Source: Gymnogyps californianus
Lineage: Eukaryota > Chordata > Aves > Accipitriformes > Cathartidae
Assembly (NCBI RefSeq): GCF_018139145.2
Contig: NC_059481.1
Coordinates: 15,116,368-15,180,367 of the forward strand
DNA length: 64,000 nt
Reading direction: 5' to 3'
In this document: positions 1-13,588 of the stretch, in pieces
How the letters are laid out: each line of letters begins with the position of its first letter
Numbering within the stretch: position 1 is the first letter of the stretch
Position numbers and translations under genes: made by a program
The notes under the pieces: model-generated
Databases searched by the model: none
What the model was told of the DNA's origin: nothing
Seen by the model: the letters and a program-made list of their open reading frames with translations, nothing else

Positions 1-3000
1 GGGCTAACAAACATTCTCCCTTCAACATGTTACATCAGCTCCGTGTCTTTTTTGTCCTTCCAGTTTTGCATCCTTGTTTTTAACAATCTTTCTGCTTTCT
101 TGAAAAGAAAAAAAAAATACCCTTTCTTTTGCTAGAAGCAGGGAACCAGAACAGGCAGTGTTTAAGCTTTCATCCCTTTTCCATATGTGGACAAGACTGT
201 CTGAAAACTTTATTTCCCAGGGAAATATATTCCATGTTTTAATCTTGTAATGCCTGAATAATTGCCTTGCATATAACATTATCTCTCCTGTTAGTGACTC
301 AGGAACTAGAAGGAAAAAATAAAACAAAGTTTAATATATACAAAAGAACATTGATGGTTTTATTACAGAAGGTGTAGGAAGCCAAAACGCACAAGCACAG
401 ACATAGCTATTAAAGGAAAATTAGAAAGTTGCAGACACAAGCTGCTCAGAAATAAATTTTCAGGCTCCCCAAAGCCACATGATTGGCTTACAGACTTTTG
501 GTTTTCAAAATACAGGTTCAGTGTGTTCTTATGTGTCCTCACTTTTTGATATGCTGGGGAATCACATGAAACCAGCTTTACTTTACAGACATGGAGGCTG
601 AAAGTTTAATAGATATTCTTGAGTGATAACATGACTCCAGAATTGAGAGATTTCAGAAAATCACCACCCAGGCCACATGGCCAGCAGTAACATTGTAAGA
701 TCTAGCATCATTAGTCTACTCAATTCTAGCAAACTAACTGATGTTCCTGTACACGCAGCTCCCTGTAGGCATGCTATGTTTTTCCATCCAGCAACCTTGT
801 CTCAGAGAAAAAAGGACTCTGTCTAGGATTTAGAGACATCTTGTTGCACGAAGGTAAGCAAAAGCAAGTTGGGACATCATGAAATTCCCATTATGTTCTG
901 TGTATGCTCAGATCATCCCTAAGTACATATGCAGTATGTCTGACTCATCCCCAAATCCTGGATGTGAGTATAGGAGCCCCAGGTGGAGATTGTGCCAACA
1001 GTGCAATAAGCAACGTGACTAACATCTATCATATGTAGTTTGTTTTCTCATCCTTTTTTTCAAGGGAAGGACTGCATGTCTTGGCAGGTACTATTAGCGC
1101 TCTCTTTGTATCCAAGAACATAAGCTCTAGGAATTGCATCTAGCACAGGAAGCAGAAGGTGGTGATGTTTGTGACAGCCATGAGCCCCTGAGGGAATTCA
1201 TTACTTACTCTGGGACAGGGCCTGTCCCCTGCCCAGACAAGCTGCACTGTCATTTTGCAGAATCCCATTTATCCGAGGGACACGGCTGCCAGCTCGGTGT
1301 TTAGTCTGAAGGTCGGGATGATGGGGTATGCCAAGTCCAGCCATTTGAGCATCTTGCTGTAACGCTCAAAATTTACGTTGAGAAAAGAAAAAAAAGGAGA
1401 GAAGGCTTAGAAGAAGAAAAAAATCAGAATGATATTCAGTCTAACTGTACCAAGCTGTGCGAAGGTGAAGAGATGAAATGCATATGCCAAGCCCAAGCCA
1501 AATCGGTGGCACAGTCAGCCATAGGCTGAAAGTGCAGTCTCAGGGGACAGTCCACCCTACTGTGACTTGCATCCAACACCAACCCATTGATACAATTTTT
1601 AAAAAGTCTCAGCAAAAGCAATCTATACTTTCTCAAGTAGTTTGACATATCCAAACACTAAGTCATTGTGCCAATGTGAAAAGCAAACCCCTCATTCTAG
1701 ATGGAAAAGGAAAAAAAAATCACGCATTTAGTTTCAGTAAGTACATTCAGTGACAGCAGCAGTGTGCCAATTCCGGCCATTAGGTCTTACAATATTCCCT
1801 GTTTTTCTGAAAACAAGAAATTATGTGTAGCTCATGAAAAATGAATGCCCTGAATTTCTAGCCTTAATGGTTGCAAAGAGGAGCTTGAAGACCTGCAATG
1901 GGTGTGCCTCACAACCTTAGAAAACCCAAAGGCAAATGAAAATATGCATTTTATTGGTTTTGATCATCCTTGTGATTTTAAGTCATGCATGACTTTTCTT
2001 GGAGGCCTGACTCACAGCTTTGAAATGTTCATATGGGGCCGCAGTGTCCCACAAAGAATGAAATGCAACTGTAAGAGCTGTACCCAGGTGACAGGTATGG
2101 GGCAACCAAGCAAATATGAAGCATTTTGTATTTGCTAGCAATTTTTGTTTCATGCTGGCAAACATGAGGAGTCTGACACTCCTGGTGTTCTATGGGAACA
2201 GAGAAAGCTGATGAAGAGCAAGGCGAGGGGAGGAAGAATTCCTGCCTAACTCGAAAATAGGTGAAAGTTGATCCTGAGAAAAAAAAATAAACTGAATTTA
2301 ACTGCTACCGCTGTGTTAATGAACAGTTGGGAAGACAGTGAGGGAAGGCATGTGTTTATATCACAGAGCTGGTAATAAGGGATTCTTGTTCTTGCCCTGA
2401 TTCTGCCACTGACTCATCCAGCAGGGTTAGGCCTACTTCAGTTCTCACTTCAGAGCAGATTAGACTTAACTATAGACCCAGCTGCTGTCACATTTACTCA
2501 TGTTGAGTAACACTTTCTTCCCTGGTGACAGTATTTGTGAAGGAAGAAACTCCATAGTTCACAGAAGGTGAATGACTGAGCCCCACTGTAGAAACAGAAA
2601 AGATAAGAAGCATCCGCAGGACAGAGGTGCTCTAAGGCTTAGCTAATTAGGTCTATGCCTAATGCATCTCTTAATTAGTTGAGCCGTATGTAGATATTGG
2701 GATCAGTTACTGATCTGCTTCTCTCCAGGCTTTCCTTTGGGAACAAATGATCAGGAACCGAGGAAGGTTTGGGAGTTGAGATTTGCTGAGTTGGCAAGCC
2801 CACGGACTCATCCCATGTAGCTGGCAAGGTAACGGTGGACCACTTAGCCCCTCTTCCATGCTTAACTCTGAACCAGCAACAGAGAGCGTAAAGAATTCAC
2901 AATATCTTTATGGAGATGTTTATAAAAATCCGTTTACTTAAGTCTAAGATGCTCTGCTCCCGAACTGAGCTGAGTTTGGAGCCCAGTATAAACCCCCTGT

Positions 3001-6000
3001 TTGTAGAAGTTCTGCCAGCCTTGAGCGCACACAGAGTACCAACACCCAAACTCATCAGCAATCACCGACAGCACGAGAGTGCTATTCAGTAAACCCTTCC
3101 AGGGAGTTTTTTTTCATGCTTAACCAAATGTTTGATTGAAAAATAAAGTTTTAAAATTCAATTAGTTGCATAGATCCCTGGACTGCATTTGTTCAAGAAA
3201 TTATTTGGTTAATACTGATGAGTATTATCAACATCAATATATATATTACTTAGAGGTGCCAATTAATATGATATATCTGCTTTTGTCAATGCGGCACTGT
3301 GCCATGCCTCCATTCCCCCTTGGAGGCATCCTTTGTAAAATGGCTGCAGATCTGTTAATAAGCACTAGATTAGAAACTAAATCTCATAGAAACTACATCT
3401 GTTATAATTGTATTATTGTGGCTATGTTGTTTAAATATAAGAAGTGAACTTTTCTCTTGATAACCCCACAGATTTCAAATAAACTACATGTGGAGTGATT
3501 TCAGGCCAGTGCCTCATTTGTGCTCTTACGGAGACCCTTACATTTTTACTTTTGATTAGAAACATTTTGCATCGTCTTCTTTGCTCAGTGGTCTCAAAGA
3601 AAACACTGCCTTGCTGCACTTCCCAATTCCTAAATTATCTAGTTCACATTTATTGTCATTAGTCTGGAACACAAAAATCAGGCTGGGCAGCTAAAGATCA
3701 TCCAGTATTAAACACACACTTCAAAACTTATAGCTGCCATAAACCCCTCACCTTTATGCTTACTGGCTCAAGAACTTCATGTCCCCTTTTTATTACACAT
3801 CCATAACTTACAGCAACATAAAAACACATCATTGTTTTTCCTGATAATTGTGCCATCCTGCTATTTTATGAGCCAGTCGGTTGGTCTGTGAGTACATGCA
3901 CCAGGTACTGTATCTTGATGAAGGAATTGGATTATTGCCAAATAAAACAGTCAGTTTATTATGGCTAATATGCTAGAAGTGTTTGCAATGGGTTTTTAAA
4001 TAATCCTCTACATTTATATTGCACCATTCATCCTGAAGAGAACCAAGGTGCTGTGGAGGCTGATAATGGGTCTTTTTGCTCACTGCTAAAACGTAACTGC
4101 TGCTAAGCTGGAGAAACAGTGACCAACCTGCACAAACAGCGTTACGTGAGTGCAGCAGGTAATGAAGCAAACAATAATATTGCCATTTGAAATTGCAAGC
4201 TAATTACTTGATTTGGAATTTGATGAGTACATAAGAGCTGATATGCTGCTGCCTGTAAAAATACGCCCCGAAGTATTTTTGGGTTGTTTCATCACTTGTG
4301 AGTGATGGCACTTCCACCAGCATTAGGTTCCCCATCATCACACTTGGCACGCTATTTCCACCTGAGCTCAGGGACAAGATTGCGACTCAAGCAGCGAAAA
4401 CTTCATTTCTAACAGCTCACGAGTTTCTCTAAAATATTTCCTAAGCAGTCCAGTGACTTGTGAAGCCCAGCTCCCTTTGGCTTAGAACTTGAGCACACAC
4501 AGCTTTACTCACTACAGCCCAAACACATGATATGCGTAGGAAGGTGCATGACAGGCAGCCTTCAGCCAGGGATGTGTAGGCACTTTGCTGATGTCTGAGT
4601 TGTAATGCAGATAATACCACACTACTTAACAGACAGCGAATCTTTCCTAAATGTGGTAGGAAGATACGTAGCATTCTACTGGACTTGAGAGATGCATCAT
4701 TAGTGCATTCCCAGTCTGCTCTAACTTCTACTTTGGGGCTGGCCCTGCCACGTATACTTGAAGGATAGGAAGATCAGAGTTGAATATGGGGAAGGTGAGA
4801 AATTCTTCTATTATGTCATTTTTTTATTCTCTGTGTTGCTATATATAATTATGAAAGGACTTAGTTATTATCTGAAATAGCAGATAGTTCCTGACAGACT
4901 GTCCATATCATGTTGCCTGTATAACCTATCATTATATGAATGGAACTGTACTACAAGTGAAGACAACTGATCAGACCTTCCCTTTAAAACTTATTGCCAA
5001 AGGCAGATGGGAAGTACCAAAACAGCATACACCAAAGCTGAAATCTTGCTTACAGGGAAGATATGGGGAAAATTCACTATAGAAGTAGTGGTTTGTGTCC
5101 AAATTGGATCCAACACCAAATTCTTTGCAGATTAAAGATTACCTAGACCCTACAGTTGAGTGTCATTTTTGAAGCCAGGAGCCCAGCTCAGTCAAGAGTT
5201 GCCCGACAGGACTCTTGAGACCTAGAGTAAGAAAAGTGCATTCCCAGCAGCAGGATGAAAGCTGCATTCACAGTACAGGCTTTGGATCCGTTACAGTGAG
5301 CACTGCTGTCCCAGGACATGTTTATCTTAACACCAGTCTCCTCCCCTCACTTACAGTACTGGGAACCAAGGTATTCACATTGCAGTGCTGTATTTTCTCT
5401 CTGGCTCCCATGCATCAAGCATAGTATGTCAAACAGTTTCAGATGGTGCTTGTTTTCTGTGCTTAACCAAAATCATTAGGCAAATTATTTAGCAGGGAGC
5501 ACAGGGATTTAGCAGTAGGATTCCCATTAATATGACCAGACATACACGGCTAAATCTCTGCACTAAAATTTCCCTGCATAGTGTTGCCTTAATAATCTTT
5601 TTAACTTCAATAGTTTGTTCTGTCTATACGGAGATGCTATAAACAAACTGAAGGCTTCCTAGATTTTAATCACTCAAAAGTCAATATTCCCTTTCTTCAG
5701 GTTCCTCAAGCCAGAACAAACCCTGTGATATTGCATGACAAAAGGACAATGTGCCAAATTAAAAGCACTGTAATAGCTGAAACCAATTGCTATCGATCAG
5801 TCCTTTGTACGCTGATAACTCATCTGCTCTCTGGAAATACATTTCTACAAATTCCTTAGGAATCAACACTGACTGATGCAATCATTTACCCATGATAACA
5901 AGGGATCGCCTGTGCTGACTCAGCATTCTTCCTAATTTAAATATGTCAGAAGGTACCAAAATCCAAAACCTTAATAAAGGGAGGGTGAGGACTAGAGACA

Positions 6001-6500
6001 TCAACATTAGTTTGTGTAGTGTTAAAGATGACAGAATATCTTGTCACCATAGCCTAACTCAAATAAGTACGGGGACATACAGGAACATGGGCAAAGACAC
6101 CACCAGTGAAGGTATTCAGCTTTAATGGTGAACTTACCTATCATTTTGGTTGTTTAACCACTGAGCCTGCTGCAAAACATACTAGTGTACAGAACAAACT
6201 TTCACTGAATATCAAACTGGTACCTCAGGGTGGAAGGATGGTTTACAACATTATTGCACCACCATTCAGATAGCTCCAGAGTCATATGCAAGAATCATCT
6301 ATTGAAGGCTCTGATGGACAAGTGGGATTGATTTACAGTAAGGCGGCAAGAGAGATTTGCCTCCGCCGTAAGGATGGCTCAGCTCTCACATCACAGCTAC
6401 TGCACTGCTCCAAACTGAGACCCAGGGTATTCAGGACAATTGAAATCGGTGTTTGTCCACCTTGATTTGCTGAGCTCCAGGTTGCAGCAGTTCAGATTCT
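1..6500. other. Intergenic DNA, left part
   Basis: No protein or RNA gene is recognised here. All open frames are short (about 100 codons or less), have no family resemblance I can name, and fit chance expectation for AT-leaning DNA. The only stretch with coding-like composition is on the minus strand at 1269-1364 (see findings). A weak MIR-SINE-like stretch lies at about 2385-2450 and contains a 'tctgccactgac' core. In the conserved amniote order ZFAND6 would lie to the left of BCL2A1 on the opposite strand. No ZFAND6 zinc-finger exon and no second CpG island is visible, so that gene, if present, starts outside the window. Confidence 0.6.
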
Positions 6501-6528
6501 GCTTGATGAATAGTCGAGCTGTCTTTGC

Positions 6529-6582
6529 AGGAGGGGGGAAAGGGGGAAAAGAAGGGTGAGAGGGGGGAAAGGTGGGAGGGAA
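6529..6582 (+). repeat. Purine-rich (G/A) tract
   Basis: About 54 bases are almost pure G and A, with several runs of five or six G separated by A-rich pieces and only two T interruptions (near 6557 and 6573). Such tracts can form triplex or G-quadruplex structures. The open frames on either strand here are low-complexity translations of the tract and are not genes. Confidence 0.75.
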
Positions 6583-8391
6583 TGACTTCTGGGACAAGGA
6601 ACCACAGCAGTTGCTGGCAAGGCAAGTCATCAGCATGTGTGAATCAGAGCGCCCGTTCTGGATTGTTAGATCTCTGCAAAACCATTAAAAGGAATGAAAT
6701 GATAAAGCTGTGGGGAATTTGTCTAGCTAGCAGAGCCTGTCTTAGCTGGGAATTATGAGCTACACACAAGAAGATACTAATTGAAATTCTATGGTTTGTG
6801 TTATCAAAGAGGACTGACAATGATCTGATTCAAATAGCCATACATTTATCAGAAGGAAGGAACCTATTTCGACCTTATTTACATCCAGTTGCAGCCTGAC
6901 TAGTGTAAATATAAAGCAGAGGTAAAACACTACCAAGCCATGACTGCAACACCTACCTGGGGAAATGACTACACAGGGTATAGGGCAACCAACCTAGAGC
7001 ATAACCCCTTTTTATGGCTGGCAGCTAAGAAATAAATACTGTATTTTTGCTTGTAAACTGAGCACATTTGGTCTGGACTCAGTGAGAGCCAATAATCCTG
7101 CAGCTTGGAAGTGACATTTTTAGTGAGTTGTTTTTCACAGCAGAACACCACTTTCAGTGTATTATTGGGGTTGTAAATGTTTGTCTCAGCACTCCCATCT
7201 TGTTAGTATCACCAGGAATCAGGGAATACGTTTGCTAAAACTGAACCCTATTCCAGAGCATGAGCTTCTGGATCACACTTTGTTACCCAGCCCTGCTTCC
7301 TCAGAAGATTACAGAGGTGTTCATAGCTCTTTGGAATTGAGATGGAAGCTTTACAGGCTGCATCCTGCAGCTGCATGCTACCTCCCTCCAAACAGAAGGA
7401 TGCACCATCAGTAAAACTTACACATGTGCATGTGAGGCTGCAGGACAGCGCTTTAAATCCACAGAAAGGAAGAAAGAGGATTGGATTGCATGGACGTTTC
7501 AGGACGAAAACATTAATGTCTCAAAGAGACACAATAGCTAGACATCCCCAATGCACCTAAAGCGCTTCCTGATTTCACAAGAGGCCATGGTTAATGTAGA
7601 AAGCATTGTTTGGCAAGGAATTAATACAATAAAACCGCAGTTATTTTCTTTGTTGGGTATCCAGCTGGACACCACGAACAGAAAACCTCACTACATCACG
7701 CGAGTGTGTTGTGCTTTTAACCTTCTAAGTGAGATCAGTTTTTATTAGATTACAAGTTAATTAACTATAAGTGTAGTTTATTGCTATTACAATTATTTTC
7801 AATTTTCCATTTGCAAAACATTACATACTGACAAAAGTATTTCTTTATTTTTAAATGAGATTTTTACTCTGAATCTCTGATACCCTGAATAAGAATCCAC
7901 TCACAAATTGACTATCCAGAAAAAGCAATTAGCAAATAACAAAGGAGAGACTACAAATGTTGTTCTACACCAATTTCCAGATTATACAAAATTAGCTTCT
8001 AAGTGGTTAAAAAGGAAAAATGTTTTCAGGAGCAAGTACCTTGGATCAAAGATCAATGCACAAGAAAACAAATTGCCTCAGAGTATGGTAACACAGTTTA
8101 ATAGAATAATTTTACAGCTAGCAAGCCTTACTGTGGAAGAAAAGTGATTTGAAAAGATGAACTTGATAAAACTGTCTTTCAGATTGCCTCACAAGCACTC
8201 AATCTTTGGTGACTTAGTCAAAACATACATCCAAAGAATTATGATTTCTACACCTTTGGCATCTCTAAGGCAGATTTATCTGCTAGCTACAGTGTCATGT
8301 GGGAGAAAAATAGGATCCAAGAGGTATACGCACACATACATACATGCCAAAACCAGCACCTCACTCTATAACATGCTATATTAGACTATGT
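6583..8391. other. Intergenic DNA, nothing recognised
   Basis: Unique-looking AT-rich sequence. It has short chance open frames on both strands and no repeat, RNA gene or exon that I can support. Confidence 0.5.
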
Positions 8392-8470
8392 AATAAAACT
8401 AGCACCTAGGCCTGGCTGAGATCACGGTCCCAGCATGCTAGCTGCTGTACAAATAAACAGCTCCGCTGAC
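8392..8470 (+). repeat. Ancient amniote interspersed-repeat remnant
   Basis: The segment reads as a decayed copy of the widespread amniote repeat tail whose hallmark is a 'gctgtacaaa' core preceded by 'cagcatgcta'. A related tail appears at about 39,535-39,610. The class (SINE tail or L3/CR1-type tail) cannot be settled by eye. Confidence 0.35.
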
Positions 8471-8739
8471 TTCCAACAAAGGATAGAAGAAAACAAATAT
8501 TAGGGCTCTGACTCACACACAGATGGCAAATGACTGGAGTGATGCGCCTTTGAGTCAGCTCTTACCTGCTTCAGCTCCTTTTGGCTTGTGGCCACAGACT
8601 TGTCATCAATAGCCTGAGCTAAGACATCCCAGCATGACCCAGACCAGCTGAGGCACACACACACAAAATCCCCTTAACATGCCTCCTTGGGAAGGCTGCT
8701 AAATATAGGCAAAAGACATACACCTGAATGTAATTCTCT

Positions 8740-8845
8740 AATTTCCTCTATTTTAGAAGTGGTGAACTGAGTCACAGAGAGACCAGTAGTTTTCTCAAGG
8801 TCAGGTAGGAAAGCTGTGGTATAAGTAGAAAATTAAGTCATATTT
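8740..8845 (-). repeat. MIR-like SINE remnant, first copy
   Basis: Read on the plus strand this is the reverse complement of a MIR core. A 'gaactgagtcacagagaga' block is followed by 'ctcaaggtcaggtaggaa', matching the familiar 'gaaactgaggcacagagag ... caaggtcac' order. Divergence is high, as expected for an old amniote-wide SINE. The call comes from remembered consensus, not a database search. Confidence 0.55.
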
Positions 8846-8875
8846 GCTGAATCAGCACATCTTCTGGAGAAGTCC

Positions 8876-8975
8876 ATCCAACAGATGGGGAAACCAAAAC
8901 TCAGAGAGTTGAAGGGGTCTGCCAGGCCATAGGAACACCAAGTTTTATATCGAATATAATGACTCTAGATTTTGT
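8876..8975 (-). repeat. MIR-like SINE remnant, second copy
   Basis: A second block starts with 'acagatggggaaaccaaaac' and then 'tcagagagttgaag', again matching the reverse complement of a MIR core. It lies about 30 bases after the first copy in the same orientation. It then runs into a 'atgactctaga' stretch that fits the unique upstream part of MIR. Confidence 0.55.
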
Positions 8976-11900
8976 GGCTTGCCACCTTTTATAGAGAGCA
9001 CTGGTCCCTGCCAATACATCCAGCTAACGATTGAGGTGTACTCAAGTGAGACAACAACTCCCAATCCCCTGTAGGCAGCCAGAAAAATGAACTCCCTCTG
9101 GAACTGCAGTGGCCATTTATTAGCTCAGGAATATAAAGGAGGGATGTAAAGCAAACTAATTATGTTTGATGGGGGCTTTTTGAATCTGGGTTCTGAGTTG
9201 CAAAATAGATTGGGAACGGCTGTTTATTGTCAAGCCTCCAAAAGGAGATTAAGGGCAAAGGAGAAACATGGATGCTGCTATTATTTACGTTGCTTGAGCA
9301 CTGGCCATTGGAAATGCGTTTCTCATTGAGTGATTAAGAGTTATCCAGCACAAAGAGCAAATAAAAACCTTGTCTAACTCAGTCAATCCCATTCTTTCTG
9401 GTCTTGCTGCATTAAATCATGTGAAACTGGCTGTTTTATTTACTGTTGCTCCTTAATATCATTAGTCTGCTGTGATGTCATGTTTCAAAATCAGGAATAA
9501 TTAAGAAAACATAAAAGATCTTTAACTAAAGTTCTTTTCTCTTGAAAATCAATAACTTTAGGCTTCATTTAGCTCCCTGTAGATAGATTCACATCCCTGC
9601 ACAGATGAAGTTAGCAAAATCAATAGAGTTTTGCTGAGGCACAGGGGGTCAGTCTGTGCAGAGCTCCTCTGACTTTATGAGCAAAGCACTCACTGCTGGG
9701 TCCAAGCTTCCATCTGCATTTGGGTTTAAAAAGGTTTCTCGGCTCTAGAATACACTATGAAAGCCCGTGACTAAGTCATTATGATGCATAACTCCCTGGC
9801 ATGCCAAGAATCTAGTCCCAAATTGATACAAAGGCAAGTCTGCTGAGGATGAATGGGTATTCTGGGGTTTTAATGTGCAAACTCAAAATTACATACACTG
9901 AACTGCTGGTATGGAGCTTGCTTGCTGTTGCTACTGATAGCCATTAAAATGCCTCACAGATTAAATGCAATCATCCCCACTGTTGCCTAATGAAAGACTA
10001 TCACGGTCCCACTCCCGCTGTTTTGTGAAGCCAGTGGGCTTTGTGTCGGCTCAGCACTTCTCCCCACGCTCAGTGAGCTGGGGCAGGAAACTCCTCCTGG
10101 CTTTAATGGGTGAAATACCCAGCACAAGACAATCTCTACTCCCAACTGGGGCATTTAGGTGTTGCTTTATTGCCTATAACAGTCAGCACAAATAAGTAAA
10201 TGCTTTGCATTGAGATTATTTGAAAGGGTCTAAAAGAATTCAGCTTGCTGAAAGACAGAGCATTTTAGGGCCTGAGCAGGCACCGGTGTTAGGATCGTTA
10301 CTAACATGCTTAGAGGCTTAATTCCCTAGATGAACCGGGGGCTCTATACATAGCCATGGCACTGAAGTGATGGGCAAATGTAATTCAAAGCACAGAGCAC
10401 TGGAAAGTTATATGATTAAAAAATGAGCTCAAAAGCAAATTTCTTTCTGCTTTGGTTAAAGAATGGCAGCAGGTTTGGATAACTAGTGATGGTAGTATCA
10501 GCTTCCTTCACACTTACTTAATGGGACGTCATTTCACTTAAAAAGATTGAGAGGATAGTATTACATGCTCAGACAGCACAGCGATGAATGTAGTATAAAT
10601 ACCTGGGGAGACAGATTAGTTAGCTATTTCTGCTCACAGCCTTCTCCTAGGAGCACAGAAATGCCATCTCAGCATGCTTTTTTGGAGGATCAGAAAATCA
10701 TAATAAACACAAGGATAAAAATATACCATGGGAGTTACAGCTAATTTCTTGCTATAATTTGCAGCAATTTACACATAATCATTGTGGGTTTGAAAATACT
10801 GCACAGTGCCAACAGCAGAGTGTCTGCTGAAGTGGTGCAAAGCAGAAGAATGAGAAATGCAGTTTGGATTAAAAAACTCTCCAGAAGGGTTGTTTGGGAT
10901 ATTAGGTTCACAAGTTCTTCCTTGCAGTTGACTTAAGCAGGAGATTTTATTCTACCATAGGCAGTCCAGTTTCTTAGGCTATAGGTGGATGGAACGAGTT
11001 TCATACCAACCGCTTTTAGACTTCAGAAAAGTCCTACCAAACAGCAGTGATGTAGTCTGCGTCTTCCTTGCATGTTAGATGAAGGGCTTTTTTTGTTAAA
11101 AAAAAAAAAGGCTGTAAAGAGTAGGCACTAGCACCACAACATTTTCATGCAAACACACATTTGAGAAGGTAATAAAATTGTAGCAAAATTACTGAATTAG
11201 GGTTTAGAAATGTGTTTTAATACAAATATTTATTTCCAGCATATGAAAATTACTGAAATCACATTACACATCAATTTCCTTAAACATAATTTCCATTCAA
11301 AGGTCTGGATTGATTATAAAAGAGGAAAATATCTATATACTGTACATTTGTATTTTTGTCCATTTTTATAACTTAAAATAATTCAAAACAATTTGAAAGT
11401 GGAATAAAAACAAATGTGCCCCCAGATTGGAACCCTGCATATAAAACAAACTAAAGATGAGTTATGAACCTCCATGAGGACTGATTTATAGTAGAAATAC
11501 TAGTGTTGCTACAAGCCTGTTTTATAGGGTCATCAACAGAGGGGATATTGTAAAAGGGGGTTAAAATGACTTATTAAAAGAATATATTATCTTCTAAAGG
11601 AAAGATATTTAATCTATGAATCACTAACACTTGACCCAGTGCAAAGGTTTCTAGTAGCAACAGGAGCAGATGCAGGCTTGATTTAAATAAGGGAGAAGCA
11701 CAGAAGCAAGCACGCTCCTGGGAGGGCTGATGTAGAGGACTGCAAACCTCCGAGGCATCCAGGTAAATTGTACCTGGTGAAGTGAGCTTGAATTTTAAAG
11801 CGATTTATTTTAAAAACATGAGATACATAAGCTTCCCTTGGAAAATCAAATAGGAAAGAATTTAAAAGCATGCCTAACTTTAAACTGTTAGTAGCCTTAT

Positions 11901-13574
11901 TGAATAGCTGCAATTTTTTTTGAAGGCAGCTAAAGGAACTGGGCACCTATATCCTATTCACACTTAGTGGAAACTCTTTACCTAAATCTTGTTCATATTT
12001 TGAAACCTCTCATCCAGTGGGACTCTCTGTATGCTAAGTAAGGCTCAGATATGTTACTGAAATGCTGTCTCACCACATTTTGAGTATCACCACCATTTAA
12101 AGTAGCTTTAAAGCATTGGTGCAGCTGATGTTGAATGCCTGTCTCTCCTGACGGCATTATGTCTTTGGAAGAGACAGATCAGAACCAAAGCTGCAGATGG
12201 ACAATGGACATATACAAATGGACTTTGCACATGTTCACGTTGCACCTGCCATAGCAGAGAATGAACCAAAAGTCAAGACCACCTTTGACTTGTGGGTGCG
12301 AGGGACACACAAAGTTTTGGTTATCATATTGAAGCATGAGCTCTTGAATTCTTATTTCATGAATACTCACAAGCAGACCTTTTTTTTTTTTTCCTTCTGG
12401 GAGCAAGTATTTTCAGCTATGAAGCTGGCTTCAGCAGACAGTGTTTCTTGCTGGCATCTGCAAGATCTAAGCTTTTACCAAGACTTCACTTGTTCATGCT
12501 CTATTGTCTGGGAAGCCTTAGGGAGCCTTACGTTTCTGTGGCTCACTGCTGACAACTATGACTATTTGTTCAAATTCTCCTAATCCTAGATAAACATTTG
12601 GAAAGGCTTATGAGAATGTAGAACATGTGCCTACACACATGCACATGATGACACATGGCACATGCATAGTGTAGTAGTGTGTTTGGCTGCCCCCTTGACT
12701 CATGATGATGAGAGAAGCTGGGATCCAGAAGAAGCCAAGTTCTGAGTTGAGTTACCAGAGGAAGTGACGAGGCAGCAGCTGAACCCTGAGTAACACAGCC
12801 AAACCTGGCCCTTCCTATAGTCCCCTTATGTCACTGGAGTGCTATAGAGGAGTCATAAGGGGAGTGGCATGGCCTCTCAGAGAAGAATTCTCATGCTTGA
12901 GCAATGGAAAGCCACGGTGTGCATCTTCATATGATCCATCCTCCCAGCCTTTGCTGCATGATATTTTGGGAGCAGGAGAGAGCTTATGCCATATTGCTCA
13001 GCCCTTCTGGACTGCACCACAACTCAACAGTAAGCTGGAGTAGCTACTTGCTTTAGTTTATGTTGGGGACCACTCTGGCTTTCCAATTGGCCCAGAATAT
13101 CTCAGTTGGCCCAGAAGATGCAAAACCAGCTACATCCTCCTATCCGTCCTGGAGCTTGTCTTCTGTGCATCTCCGAGACACGCAGAATATAAGCTGGCTC
13201 TAAGTCTCTGTTTCAATTGCCCCAGAATTTGAGATCCAGGATCCTGCTATTTTGTCTCCATCCTATAAACATTAGGAGATGGGCTGAAGTGTTTTAGAAT
13301 GAACTGCTCCCAAAACTTCTTATGGAGATGACCTTTCCAAGCTTTGGACAGGAGACTTTGGTGTTTCCCGGCTGACGGAACTCTTCAGGAAACGCAATAT
13401 CATTTATTAATTTAGATGATTACCGGGGCTGAGTCCCAATCCTATGGTATTTTAGTTCTTTGCTGCATCCAGAACCTCAAAGCACAGAAGACTTGAACGT
13501 GTACTCGAGATCCAGGGAGGTAACGGGTTCCTCCTGTGCCGGGCTCCTTCCTCTGGGTGCAGCCAGGCCGGCTG
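8976..13574. other. Intergenic DNA, nothing recognised
   Basis: AT-rich, mostly unique-looking DNA. Homopolymers include an A-tract near 11,099-11,110 and a 13-base T run at 12,380-12,392. A plus-strand open frame of 128 codons at 12,197-12,583 contains the translated poly-T and resembles no family I know, so it is not called as a gene. Confidence 0.5.
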
Positions 13575-13588
13575 CGACTAGGTGGCAG
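13575..13588 (+). promoter_or_regulatory. CTCF-type binding motif
   Basis: CGACTAGGTGGCAG matches the 14-base CTCF core (CCASYAGRKGGCRS) at 13 of 14 positions, including the invariant AG and GGC. It lies in a small GC-richer island 3.8 kb upstream of the BCL2A1 start codon, in the plus orientation. A motif alone does not show occupancy. Confidence 0.45.

Noticed and set aside
12197..12583. A 128-codon plus-strand frame as a small gene.
   Set aside because: It includes a translated poly-T run and has no recognisable similarity or promoter.
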